Source: CAYLJO01 sp964383905
Lineage (GTDB): Bacteria > Acidobacteriota > Blastocatellia > Pyrinomonadales > Pyrinomonadaceae
Reading direction: 5' to 3'
Assembly (NCBI GenBank): GCA_964383905.1
Contig: CAYLJO010000127.1
Span: 1 to 17,395 of the forward strand
DNA: 17,395 bases
Shown here: one piece after another, positions 1-7,162 of the stretch
Position numbering within the stretch: the first letter of the stretch is position 1
Layout of the letters: the number at the start of each line of letters is the position of its first letter
Notes under the pieces: model-generated
Told to the model about the DNA's origin: nothing
Seen by the model: the letters and a program-made list of their open reading frames with translations, nothing else
Database searches by the model: none
Program-made: the position numbers and the translations under genes

Positions 1-207
1 TTTCAGAAATTCTCGATTTTGGGATTGAGCCATCCCAGAAATGGACATCTTTCGGGCCTGTATTGGATGCCTCATCCCGGTAAAAACCTCGATTTTCCGC
101 CTAAAAAGTAAAACTTCCGCTGCTGGCACAGCGCTTCCTTACCCGTTGTGGACTCCTTGTACCCCCTACAGGCAGACCATAAAAGGGAAAGCGCGGGGGT
201 GGGAACA
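1..207. other. Non-coding upstream region
   Basis: No reading frame here has recognisable protein similarity, and stops interrupt it. It is visibly richer in A and T than the genes downstream. The nonamer CTCGATTTT occurs twice, at 12-20 and 88-96, and CAGAAAT occurs at 4-10 and 36-42. A weak promoter-like pair can be proposed (TTGTAC at 157-162 and CATAAA at 178-183), but the 15-nt spacing and poor matches make it unreliable. The region probably contains the promoter for whatever is transcribed from about position 200, but I cannot place it. Confidence 0.5.
17..40. repeat. Short hairpin (9-bp inverted repeat)
   Basis: TTTTGGGAT at 17-25 pairs with ATCCCAGAA at 32-40 across a 6-nt loop, with one G-U wobble. 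No T-run follows on either strand, so it is not a canonical intrinsic terminator. It could be an operator, an RNA hairpin or a chance structure. Confidence 0.4.
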
Positions 208-330
208 ATGCTAACACTTTGGCAAGACTTGCGTTACGTCATCCGGATGGTGCGCAAACGCCCCGGTTTCACAGCCGCGACCGGCCTCACACCGGCGGCA
301 GGCGTCCTGCCGTGTGAGTTGGTCCCATGA
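208..330 (+). pseudogene. Truncated 5' remnant of an ADOP-family permease
   Basis: The ATG at 208 sits behind a purine-rich GGGGGTGGG (195-203) and opens with MLTLWQDLRY, then RMVRKRPGFTA and LTPAAG. This is the same N-terminal signature that begins the six intact permeases downstream (for example MSTLWQDLRY, RMLLKRPG, LTLALGIGAN). Similarity stops after about 32 codons, near position 303. The frame then runs through unrelated residues (VLPCELVP) to a TGA at 328-330. Intact copies have about 800 residues, so only about 4 percent of the gene remains. No remainder is visible between the phosphatase and the next permease. It is best read as the relic of a seventh array member that was deleted or replaced. 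A short translated leader is less likely. Confidence 0.75.
296..312. repeat. 7-bp palindrome at the point where permease homology ends
   Basis: CGGCAGG (296-302) and CCTGCCG (306-312) are perfect inverted arms around a 3-nt loop, CGT. The palindrome begins where similarity of the truncated permease to its paralogs fades and ends just before the alternative GTG start of the phosphatase frame at 314. There is no T-run after it, so a terminator is unlikely. It may be a scar of the rearrangement, an RNA hairpin limiting access to the phosphatase start, or chance in GC-rich DNA. Confidence 0.5.
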
Positions 331-358
331 TCGCCCTGAGATAGGAATAGGCCTCGTC

Positions 359-2134
359 ATGAAAAGACTTCAGCGCATCTTCTATCGAAGAATCCATATG
401 CTGGACCGGAGCACCCGGCGTATCCGTGGTTATTTGACTGCCGCACGCGCTCTGCTCGTCCTTGAAGGTGTCGCTCTTTACGGCGCGCTCATATTTGCGC
501 TCACCAAAAGCCACATCAGCCTTACTTCGCGCTTCGGCAGCTACGTTGATACCCGGGCGATGATCCTGGCGCTCGGCTTACTCGGTCTCCTGCAGGTCTT
601 CCTTAATCGCCGCGTCGTGGCAGCCCTGGGGCGGCGCTTTTCGCCGGAAGCTTATGACGAGCGGCGCATTCTATTTGACCTCGGGCAGGCCGCCCGCACC
701 GCGACGACCATTGAACAGCTCTACCAACTGGCCGTCGATAAGATTAAAGAAGCGTTGCACACCTCTAACGTCTCGATCTTTGTCCGCGATGACAAAACCG
801 GCGATTACGTATGCCGCATCTCTTCCCCACAACCGGAAGCCGCGGGGGTCGGCGTGAAGGGGAAAGAGGGCGAGCGCCTGGCGCTCGCGAGCAATGCTTT
901 TGTCGTCAAGCGGCTGCGTAACATCAGCGCCCCGCTCGGCGTCGAGCCGGATGACTTCACGGCATGGACGCGCGCACTGGCTTCAGCCCCCCCCGCGATC
1001 AGGGAGGCGCGGAAACGGGAGAGTGAGACTCTGCAGCGCATCGACTCCAGGCTGTTGCTGCAGATCATGATGAAAGACCAGCTCATCGGGATCATCTCGC
1101 TCGGCCCGAGGCCGGGTAAAAGGGGGTTCTCCGCCGATGACAAACAGATGCTCACGGCAGTCGCCGGTCAGATGGCGTTCGTGATCGAGCATTCCAACCT
1201 CGTCGGGAGGATGGTCGAAGAGGAGCGGCTGCGGCACGAACTCGCGCTCGCCACGGAGGTGCAGCAGCGGCTGTTTCCCGCCTTACCGCCGGCCTCGGAT
1301 TCGTTAGAGCTATCCGGCTTCTGCCAGCCGGCGCGCGAAGTCGGCGGCGACTACTACGACTTTCTTGAGCTGGATCATGGAGAGATCGGCATCGCGGTGG
1401 CGGATGTTGCGGGTAAGGGAATGGCGGCGGCCCTGTTGATGTCGATGGTTCAGGCGTCCTTACGCAGTCACGCGGGGACCAGCGCGACGGCCGGCATGGG
1501 ACAGCCTCTGGCCGACCTGGTGCGGGCGATGAACCGTTTGCTGTGGAGATCAACCGGCGCATCAAGTTACGTGACCTTCTTCTACGCGCAGTTCGATGAA
1601 GCGACGCGTCAATTGACTTACGTTAATGCCGGGCATAATCCGCCTCTGCTGTTGAGGGCGAACAACGCCGGGAGTACGGTCCTATCAGAGCAGCGCACGT
1701 CCCTCTACATTGATCGTTATCAGCGGGCCACCTGTGCGCTGGCCTTTCACCCTGACGTTGAAACGGGCACGATGACGGCAGTGCTCGAAGACCCGGCAGA
1801 ACTAATAATGGCCGCGGATAGCAGCGCCCCGCCCTGTCTCAAGCTCACGACGGGTGGGCTGGTCATCGGTGCGTTCGAAGATTGCTACTACGAACAAGAG
1901 ACCATTCGGGTGGAAAGCGGCGACCTGCTCGTCGCTTACACCGACGGTGTGACGGAAGCGCTCAACGCGGAGGGCGAGGAGTTCGGGGAAGCGCGTCTGC
2001 AGGAGACGCTCGCGTCCTTAACGCACCTGACGGCGGAGCAGGTGCGTGATTCTCTCCTGCAGCGCCTACGCCTATGGTGCGAAGGCGCGCCGCAGCACGA
2101 CGATCTGACCTTTGTTGTCATGAAGGCGAAATAA
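359..2134 (+). CDS. Membrane-anchored GAF-PP2C (SpoIIE/RsbU-type) serine/threonine phosphatase
   Basis: Predicted 591-residue metal-dependent protein phosphatase of the SpoIIE/RsbU class. Members typically dephosphorylate anti-anti-sigma (STAS) proteins or other phosphoproteins. Order of parts: two hydrophobic segments (about 31-49 and 66-88), a GAF-like sensory domain (about 102-280), a charged helical linker (about 282-305) ending in the family motif VQQRLFPALPP, then the PP2C domain (306-590). Metal-binding acidic residues are present in EVGGDYYDF (D331), ADVAGKG (D349), YTDGVTEA (D529) and HDDLTF (D581/D582), so it should be active. About 60 extra residues (434-495) lie between NAGHNPPLLLR and TTGGLVIG. 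The ATG at 359 is preferred because AGGAATAGG lies 7-15 nt upstream. The frame is also open from a GTG at 314, which would overlap the permease remnant and add 15 residues. No STAS or kinase partner is in the window, so its target is unknown. Confidence 0.93.
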   Translation: MKRLQRIFYRRIHMLDRSTRRIRGYLTAARALLVLEGVALYGALIFALTKSHISLTSRFGSYVDTRAMILALGLLGLLQVFLNRRVVAALGRRFSPEAYDERRILFDLGQAARTATTIEQLYQLAVDKIKEALHTSNVSIFVRDDKTGDYVCRISSPQPEAAGVGVKGKEGERLALASNAFVVKRLRNISAPLGVEPDDFTAWTRALASAPPAIREARKRESETLQRIDSRLLLQIMMKDQLIGIISLGPRPGKRGFSADDKQMLTAVAGQMAFVIEHSNLVGRMVEEERLRHELALATEVQQRLFPALPPASDSLELSGFCQPAREVGGDYYDFLELDHGEIGIAVADVAGKGMAAALLMSMVQASLRSHAGTSATAGMGQPLADLVRAMNRLLWRSTGASSYVTFFYAQFDEATRQLTYVNAGHNPPLLLRANNAGSTVLSEQRTSLYIDRYQRATCALAFHPDVETGTMTAVLEDPAELIMAADSSAPPCLKLTTGGLVIGAFEDCYYEQETIRVESGDLLVAYTDGVTEALNAEGEEFGEARLQETLASLTHLTAEQVRDSLLQRLRLWCEGAPQHDDLTFVVMKAK

Positions 2135-2230
2135 GGGGCCGCCGCCGGGCTGACGGCGGGCGACACGTGCCAGCTTAAGCCGTCGATTCGGACGGCGGTC
2201 TCTCGCGAAAGAAAGCATGGAGGTGGCATG
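2135..2230. other. 96-nt gap between phosphatase and permease array, with two hairpins
   Basis: Two GC-rich inverted repeats lie here: CCGCCG/CGGCGG (2142-2147 and 2154-2159, 6-nt loop) and GCCGTC/GACGGC (2179-2184 and 2191-2196, 6-nt loop). Neither is followed by a T-run, so they are not convincing intrinsic terminators. They could slow transcription, protect a processed mRNA end or bind a regulator. No clear promoter is visible, so the array may be co-transcribed with the phosphatase gene. Confidence 0.4.
2219..2226 (+). promoter_or_regulatory. Shine-Dalgarno of permease 1
   Basis: GGAGGTGG precedes two adjacent ATG codons at 2228 and 2231. The distance from the GGAGG core is 4 nt to the first ATG and 7 nt to the second. 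The second ATG is therefore the better start, and it also aligns with the start of the paralogs. Confidence 0.65.
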
Positions 2231-4657
2231 ATGGTCACACCGTGGCAAGACGTGCGTTACGCCACACGAATGCTGCTCAAAAACCCCGGCTTCACCATTG
2301 TGGCCGTCAGCGTTCTGGCCCTGGGCATCGGCGCGAACACTTCAATCTTCAGTCTCGTCAACACAGTGCTGCTCAGTCCGCTGCCATACAGGGACGCGGA
2401 CCGGCTCGTCATGGTCTGGGAGACGACACCCCAGAGCGATGACCCTAAAAGTCCGGTCACGCCCGCGAACTTTGCCGATTGGAGAGGGCAAAACCATGTT
2501 TTTGAAGAGGTCGCCGCCTCGACGGACCAAAGCTACACGCTGACGGGGGCGGGCGAGCCGGAAACGCTCGTCGGGTATCGCTTCTCGGCCAGCTTCTTTT
2601 CGGTCCTCAGGGTGCGAGCGATGCTCGGCCGTACGTTTCTTCCCGAGGAGGACCGGCCCGGCAACGAGCATGTGGTTGTCCTCAGTCACCAGCTCTGGCA
2701 GCGGCGCTTCGGCGGCGACCGGGAAATTATCGGCAAGCCGCTGACGCTTAACGGCGCGAGCTATACGGTGATCGGAGTCATGCCGCCGGAATTTAAGTAT
2801 TCAATCGTGCAGTTGTGGACGCCCCTGGCACTCGAGCCGAGCTTGATGACCAATCGTGAGCTGCACTTTCTCCGGCTCGTAGCGCGCCTCAAGCCGAACG
2901 TCACCATCAAGCAGGCACAGGCGGAGATGGAGGCCATCGCCCGGGGCCTTCAAGAGCAGTACCCGCAGACCAATGCCGGTCGTGGGGCGAAGGTCATCTC
3001 AATGCGGGACATGCAGGTCGGCGACATCAGACCGGCGCTGCTCGTGCTGCTCGGGGCGGTCAGTTTTGTGCTGCTCATTGCCTGCGCCAACGTCGCCAAC
3101 CTGCTGCTGGCGCGGACTGCGGCGAGGCAAAAGGAGCTGGCCGTCCGTGCGGCACTCGGCGCCAGCCGCCTCCGCCTGGCCCAGCAGTTCCTGACCGAAA
3201 GCATTTTGCTTGCATTGCTCGGCGGCGCGCTGGGACTGTTGGTGGCGCTCTGGAGCACGCACCTTCTGCTGGCGCTCTTCCCCAACAACATTGCCAACCT
3301 CAGCATTCCTCGCGTGGAGCAGATCCCCATTGACGCTTCGGTCCTCGGTTTTACGCTTGTGACCGCGCTGCTGACCGGCGTCGTCTGCGGTCTGTTGCCA
3401 ATCATGCAATTCTCGACACCCGATCTCAATGAAGCTCTGAAGGAGGGTGGGCGGGGCGCGGGCGCGTCATTGCGGGCCCGTTTCCGCAGCTCCCTTGTCG
3501 TTTTCGAAGTGGCGCTGTCGCTCGTGCTGCTAACGGGCGCGGGCCTGATGATTAAAAGCTTCCTCCGCTTGCAGCAGGCAGACTTTGGCTTTAACCCGGA
3601 GAACGTGCTGACCATGCAGGTTATGCTGCCGCAACCCAAATATAAGGAGGCGCAGAAGCGTCGCGCCTTCGTCCAAGAGGTGCTCCGGCGTGTCGAAACG
3701 CTGCCCGGCGTGGTATCAGCCGGCGCGATTAATTTCCTCCCGCTCAGCGGATTCTGGGGAACGCTGAGTTACACCGTGGAAGGCCAAACGCCTCCCCCAC
3801 CCGGCCAGGAACCGGTGGCCGATAACCGCGTCGTCACCGAGCAGTACTTCCGCACGATGAGCATCCCTTTGCTGAAGGGTCGCTACTTTACGGAGCATGA
3901 CGATGAGAACGCTCCGCAGGTCGTCATGATTAATAATAGCCTGGCACATCGCATCTTCGGGGCTCATGACGAGCCGCTCGGCAAACGTCTGAATCTGGGT
4001 GACGCGGGTAATCCGAGTTGGGCGCAGATCGTCGGCGTTGTCGGAGACGTCAAGGCTTTCGGACTAGAAAGTGAGACGCACGCAGACATCTACCGGCCAT
4101 ACGCCCAGGCTCCTTTTCCGTTGATCGCTTTGACGGTGCGCACGACCCCTGATCCGGCTCGCCTCGCCGGGGCCGTGCGCAATGAGATTTGGGCGGTGGA
4201 TAAGGATCAACCCGTCTTCAGGGTGATCAGTATGGAGCAATCGGCTGCCGAGTCGGTCGCGCTGCGGCGCGTCAGCACGATTACGCTCGGCACTTTCTCT
4301 GTGCTGGCTCTGGTGTTAGCCGCCGTCGGGCTCTACGGCGTCATCTCGTATTCCGTTACCCGGCGCACACATGAGATCGGCATCCGCCTGGCGCTGGGCG
4401 CACGACCGCGTGACGTGCTCAAGCTCGTCGTCGGTCAGGGGATGCTTCTTGCTTTGATCGGCGTCGCCGTTGGCTTAGCGGCAGCCTTTGCTATCACGCG
4501 TCTGATGGCGAGCCTGCTCTACGGCGTGACCGCGACAGATCCGATCATTTTTGTGGGGGTCTCTCTCCTTTTAGCCGGGGTGGCACTGCTGGCCTGCTAC
4601 ATTCCGGCGCGGAGGGCGACCCGGGTTGATCCGATGGTTGCCCTCAGATACGAATAG
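2231..4657 (+). CDS. ADOP-family ABC transporter permease, array copy 1
   Basis: 808-residue duplicated MacB/FtsX-type permease. A short amphipathic leader (TPWQDVRYATRMLLKNPGFT) precedes transmembrane segment 1 (about 20-45) and the first extracytoplasmic MacB-like domain (about 50-262). Three membrane segments follow (about 266-296, 322-349, 370-392). The second unit repeats the plan: membrane segment about 420-442, periplasmic domain about 448-680, and three more at about 683-709, 732-757 and 772-792, ending VALRYE. The cytoplasmic segments RQKELAVRAALGAS and RRTHEIGIRLALGA resemble FtsX-family ATPase-contact regions. There is no nucleotide-binding domain. It is the most divergent copy at the N-terminus (TPWQDVRYA instead of TLWQDLRYG) and has extra residues around PNNIANLS (about 351-358). 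It opens the tight cluster, 24 nt before the next start. The transported substrate is unknown. Confidence 0.93.
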   Translation: MVTPWQDVRYATRMLLKNPGFTIVAVSVLALGIGANTSIFSLVNTVLLSPLPYRDADRLVMVWETTPQSDDPKSPVTPANFADWRGQNHVFEEVAASTDQSYTLTGAGEPETLVGYRFSASFFSVLRVRAMLGRTFLPEEDRPGNEHVVVLSHQLWQRRFGGDREIIGKPLTLNGASYTVIGVMPPEFKYSIVQLWTPLALEPSLMTNRELHFLRLVARLKPNVTIKQAQAEMEAIARGLQEQYPQTNAGRGAKVISMRDMQVGDIRPALLVLLGAVSFVLLIACANVANLLLARTAARQKELAVRAALGASRLRLAQQFLTESILLALLGGALGLLVALWSTHLLLALFPNNIANLSIPRVEQIPIDASVLGFTLVTALLTGVVCGLLPIMQFSTPDLNEALKEGGRGAGASLRARFRSSLVVFEVALSLVLLTGAGLMIKSFLRLQQADFGFNPENVLTMQVMLPQPKYKEAQKRRAFVQEVLRRVETLPGVVSAGAINFLPLSGFWGTLSYTVEGQTPPPPGQEPVADNRVVTEQYFRTMSIPLLKGRYFTEHDDENAPQVVMINNSLAHRIFGAHDEPLGKRLNLGDAGNPSWAQIVGVVGDVKAFGLESETHADIYRPYAQAPFPLIALTVRTTPDPARLAGAVRNEIWAVDKDQPVFRVISMEQSAAESVALRRVSTITLGTFSVLALVLAAVGLYGVISYSVTRRTHEIGIRLALGARPRDVLKLVVGQGMLLALIGVAVGLAAAFAITRLMASLLYGVTATDPIIFVGVSLLLAGVALLACYIPARRATRVDPMVALRYE

Positions 4658-4670
4658 ATACACAAGAAAA

Positions 4671-4676
4671 AGGTGG
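4671..4676 (+). promoter_or_regulatory. Shine-Dalgarno of permease 2
   Basis: AGGTGG, preceded by a run of A, ends 5 nt before the ATG at 4682. An upstream in-frame GTG at 4673 lies inside this ribosome binding site. The ATG at 4682 is therefore the real start, giving the MSTLWQDLRYG leader shared with the paralogs. Confidence 0.7.
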
Positions 4677-4681
4677 AAGCG

Positions 4682-7132
4682 ATGAGCACACTCTGGCAAG
4701 ACCTGCGCTACGGCGTTCGCATGCTGCTTAAAAGGCCGGGCACGACCTCAATCGCCCTCCTCACTCTGGCGCTCGGGATCGGCGCCAACACGGCCGTGTT
4801 CAGCGTCGTCAATACTGTTTTACTACGGCCGCTCCCCTTCAATAACCCTCACCAGCTAGTCACAGTGTGGGAGCGGAATCCGAAAGAGGGTTATGAACAG
4901 AACCCCCCGGCGGCGCCAAACTTCGTCGAGTGGCGGGATCAAAATCAGGTCTTCGCCGGTATGGCCGCCTTTTCCTCCGGGGAGAAATTTAATCTCACGG
5001 GCACAGACCAGCCCCTACAGGTTGAAGGCGCGCGTGTTTCGGCCGGCCTCTTTCAGCTTCTCGGGGTCGGTCCGGTCATGGGCCGCCCCTTTACTTCGGA
5101 CGAGGATCAGCCCGGTCGGGAACAGGTCGTGATCGTGAGCCACGGCCTCTGGCTCCGGCGCTTTGGTGCCGACCCTCATCTGGTCGGTCAGACCGTCGCC
5201 TTAAACGGTAAGAGTTATTCGGTCGTCGGAATTATGCCGCCCGGATTCGAGTTCCCGGGCGGCACCGGACTCATTCTGGACTCTTACTCCAGCCCGCCGG
5301 CCGACCTCTGGGTTCCCCTCGCCCTCACGCCCGCCGAATTGCGCCAGCGTTCGGCCCACTACCTTCAGGTGGTGGCGCGTCTCAAGCCGGGCATCACACT
5401 CGGGCGGGCCGGCGAGGAGATGAATGCCATCGAGCACCGCATTGTGCAGGAACATCCTCACGACTATGTCGGCTCTGACATCAAGTTAGTGCCCCTCTAT
5501 GATCAGGTCGTCGGGAGCGTGCGCCGGGCCCTCCTCGTGTTACTCGGGGCCGTGACCCTTGTGCTCCTGATCGCGTGCGCCAACGTCGCCAACCTGCTCC
5601 TCGCACGCGCGAGCTCACGAAAGAAGGAGATGGCTGTCCGCGCCGCCCTTGGGGCCAGTCGCTCCCGCGTCGTCAAGCAATTGCTTACCGAGAGCGCGTT
5701 GCTGGCGCTGGTGGGCGGGGTTTGCGGGATCCTTCTGGCGAGCTGGGGGGTGGATTTTCTGAAGATGGCTGTTCCGGCCACTATCCCTCGCATCCATGAG
5801 GCGGCAATTGACGGTCGGGTGCTCGGTTTTTCCCTCCTCATCTCGGCAGTCACCGGATTGATATTCGGATTGGCGCCGGCCTTGCAGGCATCCCGGCCTG
5901 ACTTGAACGAGGAGCTCAAAGAGGGGGGGCGGGGCTCGACCGAAGGTCTTCGCCGCAACCGGGTCCGGAGTCTCCTCGTCGTGTCGGAAATCGCTCTGGC
6001 GCTCGTCCTCGTGACCGGGGCGGGGCTGATGGTCCGGAGCTTCCTCCTCCTGCAGCAAGTCAATCCCGGTTTCAACCCCCGCCAGGTTCTCACCTTGGAA
6101 CTCTCCCTGCCTCAGACCAAATACGCTAAGCGCGAGCAGAGGCCGATTTTCTTCCGGGAGCTTACCGAGCGCGTCAAGGCGCTTCACGGGGTGCAGTCTG
6201 TCGGCGCTGTGACCGAGCTTCCGCTGTCGGGTTATAACGATAATTACGCTTTCCTGATCGAGGGGCGTCCCTCGACGATCGAAGGAAGATCGACGAGCGC
6301 TGATCTGCGGGCGATTACGCCGGACTACTTTCGCACCATGGGTATCCCCCTCCTCAAGGGCCGCACGTTTACCGACACGGACGATAAGGATGCCCCGCCC
6401 GTGATCCTCGTCAACGAGACTCTCGCCCGCCATTACTTTCCGGGTGAAAATCCGATCGGTAAGCGCGTCACACTCGGCATCAACGACTTCACCGCGGAGA
6501 TCGTCGGGATCATCGGGGACGTCAAGCACACCGGACTGAACGCTCAAGCTCACGAAGAAGCCTACGTCCCATACACCCAGGCTCCTTTCTGGCTCTCCCT
6601 GACGCTGGTTGTGCGCACGGATTCGGATCCGAGTAGTCTTGTTCCTGCCGTGCGCAGGGAGGTCCTCGCCGTCGACAGTGATCAGCCGATCAGTAAGGTC
6701 CGCACCCTGGAGCAGGTCGTCTCCGGATCGATCACCGAGCCGCGCTTCCGCACCCTGTTGCTCGGTCTCTTCGGTGTTTTGGCGCTGATCCTCGCCGCAC
6801 TGGGGGTCTACGGCGTGATGTCATATTCGGTCACACAGCGGACGCATGAGATCGGCATCCGGATGGCCCTGGGCGCTCAGAGCCGGGATGTCCTGAGGCT
6901 CGTGGTGGGGCAGGGAATGGTCCTGGCCCTGATCGGCGTGGGGGTAGGTCTTGCGGGAGCGTTTGCCGTCACGCGCGTGATGGCGAGCCTCCTCTACGGG
7001 GTCGGTGCCACTGACCCGGCGACCTTGATCGGCGTCTCACTGCTGCTCACCGGCGTGTCGCTGCTGGCCTGCTACATCCCGGCGCGGAGGGCCACGAAGG
7101 TCGATCCGACGGTCGCGCTCAGGTACGAGTAG
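4682..7132 (+). CDS. ADOP-family ABC transporter permease, array copy 2
   Basis: 816-residue duplicated permease with eight predicted membrane segments: about 21-47, 282-308, 334-362, 378-402 and 430-452, plus three near the C-terminus. Two large extracytoplasmic domains lie at about 50-278 and 455-690. The conserved membrane motif LLIACANVANLLLARA and the ATPase-facing segments SRKKEMAVRAALGAS and QRTHEIGIRMALGAQ are intact. The first extracytoplasmic domain carries a longer loop (residues 192-209, PGGTGLILDSYSSPPADL) between PPGFEF and WVPLAL than most paralogs. Its 5' and 3' ends are nearly identical in DNA to copy 3, including a 29-nt exact match at each end, which suggests recent duplication or conversion between them. 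It lies 24 nt after copy 1 and 30 nt before copy 3. There is no ATPase domain, and the substrate is unknown. Confidence 0.94.
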   Translation: MSTLWQDLRYGVRMLLKRPGTTSIALLTLALGIGANTAVFSVVNTVLLRPLPFNNPHQLVTVWERNPKEGYEQNPPAAPNFVEWRDQNQVFAGMAAFSSGEKFNLTGTDQPLQVEGARVSAGLFQLLGVGPVMGRPFTSDEDQPGREQVVIVSHGLWLRRFGADPHLVGQTVALNGKSYSVVGIMPPGFEFPGGTGLILDSYSSPPADLWVPLALTPAELRQRSAHYLQVVARLKPGITLGRAGEEMNAIEHRIVQEHPHDYVGSDIKLVPLYDQVVGSVRRALLVLLGAVTLVLLIACANVANLLLARASSRKKEMAVRAALGASRSRVVKQLLTESALLALVGGVCGILLASWGVDFLKMAVPATIPRIHEAAIDGRVLGFSLLISAVTGLIFGLAPALQASRPDLNEELKEGGRGSTEGLRRNRVRSLLVVSEIALALVLVTGAGLMVRSFLLLQQVNPGFNPRQVLTLELSLPQTKYAKREQRPIFFRELTERVKALHGVQSVGAVTELPLSGYNDNYAFLIEGRPSTIEGRSTSADLRAITPDYFRTMGIPLLKGRTFTDTDDKDAPPVILVNETLARHYFPGENPIGKRVTLGINDFTAEIVGIIGDVKHTGLNAQAHEEAYVPYTQAPFWLSLTLVVRTDSDPSSLVPAVRREVLAVDSDQPISKVRTLEQVVSGSITEPRFRTLLLGLFGVLALILAALGVYGVMSYSVTQRTHEIGIRMALGAQSRDVLRLVVGQGMVLALIGVGVGLAGAFAVTRVMASLLYGVGATDPATLIGVSLLLTGVSLLACYIPARRATKVDPTVALRYE
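4691..4719 (+). repeat. 29-nt exact repeat at the 5' end of copy 2 (pair with 7172-7200)
   Basis: These 29 bases, coding for LWQDLRYGV and a partial codon, are identical to 7172-7200 in copy 3, including all synonymous sites. Flanking codons differ (Thr versus Thr with other bases upstream, CGC versus CGG downstream). Confidence 0.8.
7067..7095 (+). repeat. 29-nt exact repeat at the 3' end of copy 2 (pair with 9536-9564)
   Basis: The stretch coding for ACYIPARRAT is identical to 9536-9564 in copy 3 at every position, including third-codon positions. Copies 1 and 4 differ from it by a few bases. Confidence 0.75.
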
Positions 7133-7149
7133 TTTCAGTTGAAGGGGGC

Positions 7150-7154
7150 AGGAG
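7150..7154 (+). promoter_or_regulatory. Shine-Dalgarno of permease 3
   Basis: AGGAG lies 8 nt before the ATG at 7163, which follows an adjacent GTG at 7160. The ATG gives the canonical MGTLWQDLRYG start. A TTG at 7139 would add eight residues but has no ribosome binding site and is discounted. Confidence 0.65.
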
Positions 7155-7162
7155 ATAAAGTG

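Noticed and set aside
1..147. Repeated CTCGATTTT and CAGAAAT motifs, considered as a CRISPR or mobile-element end
   Set aside because: There are only two copies of each short word, without regular spacing, terminal inverted repeats or a target-site duplication.
148..207. In-frame GTG at 148 as the start of the remnant permease
   Set aside because: The 20 extra residues have no similarity to any intact copy. The ATG at 208 aligns with the paralogous starts and has a purine-rich stretch upstream.
2142..2196. Hairpins after the phosphatase, considered as an intrinsic terminator
   Set aside because: The stems are only 6 bp and neither is followed by a T-run, so termination is not supported.
5615..6553. 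312-codon open frame on the minus strand opposite permease 2
   Set aside because: It lies wholly inside a clearly coding plus-strand gene with family motifs. Long antisense frames are expected opposite GC-rich codons, and the predicted residues show no recognisable domain. Similar antisense frames at 7918-8709, 10723-11508, 13236-13760 and 15094-15792 were rejected for the same reason.
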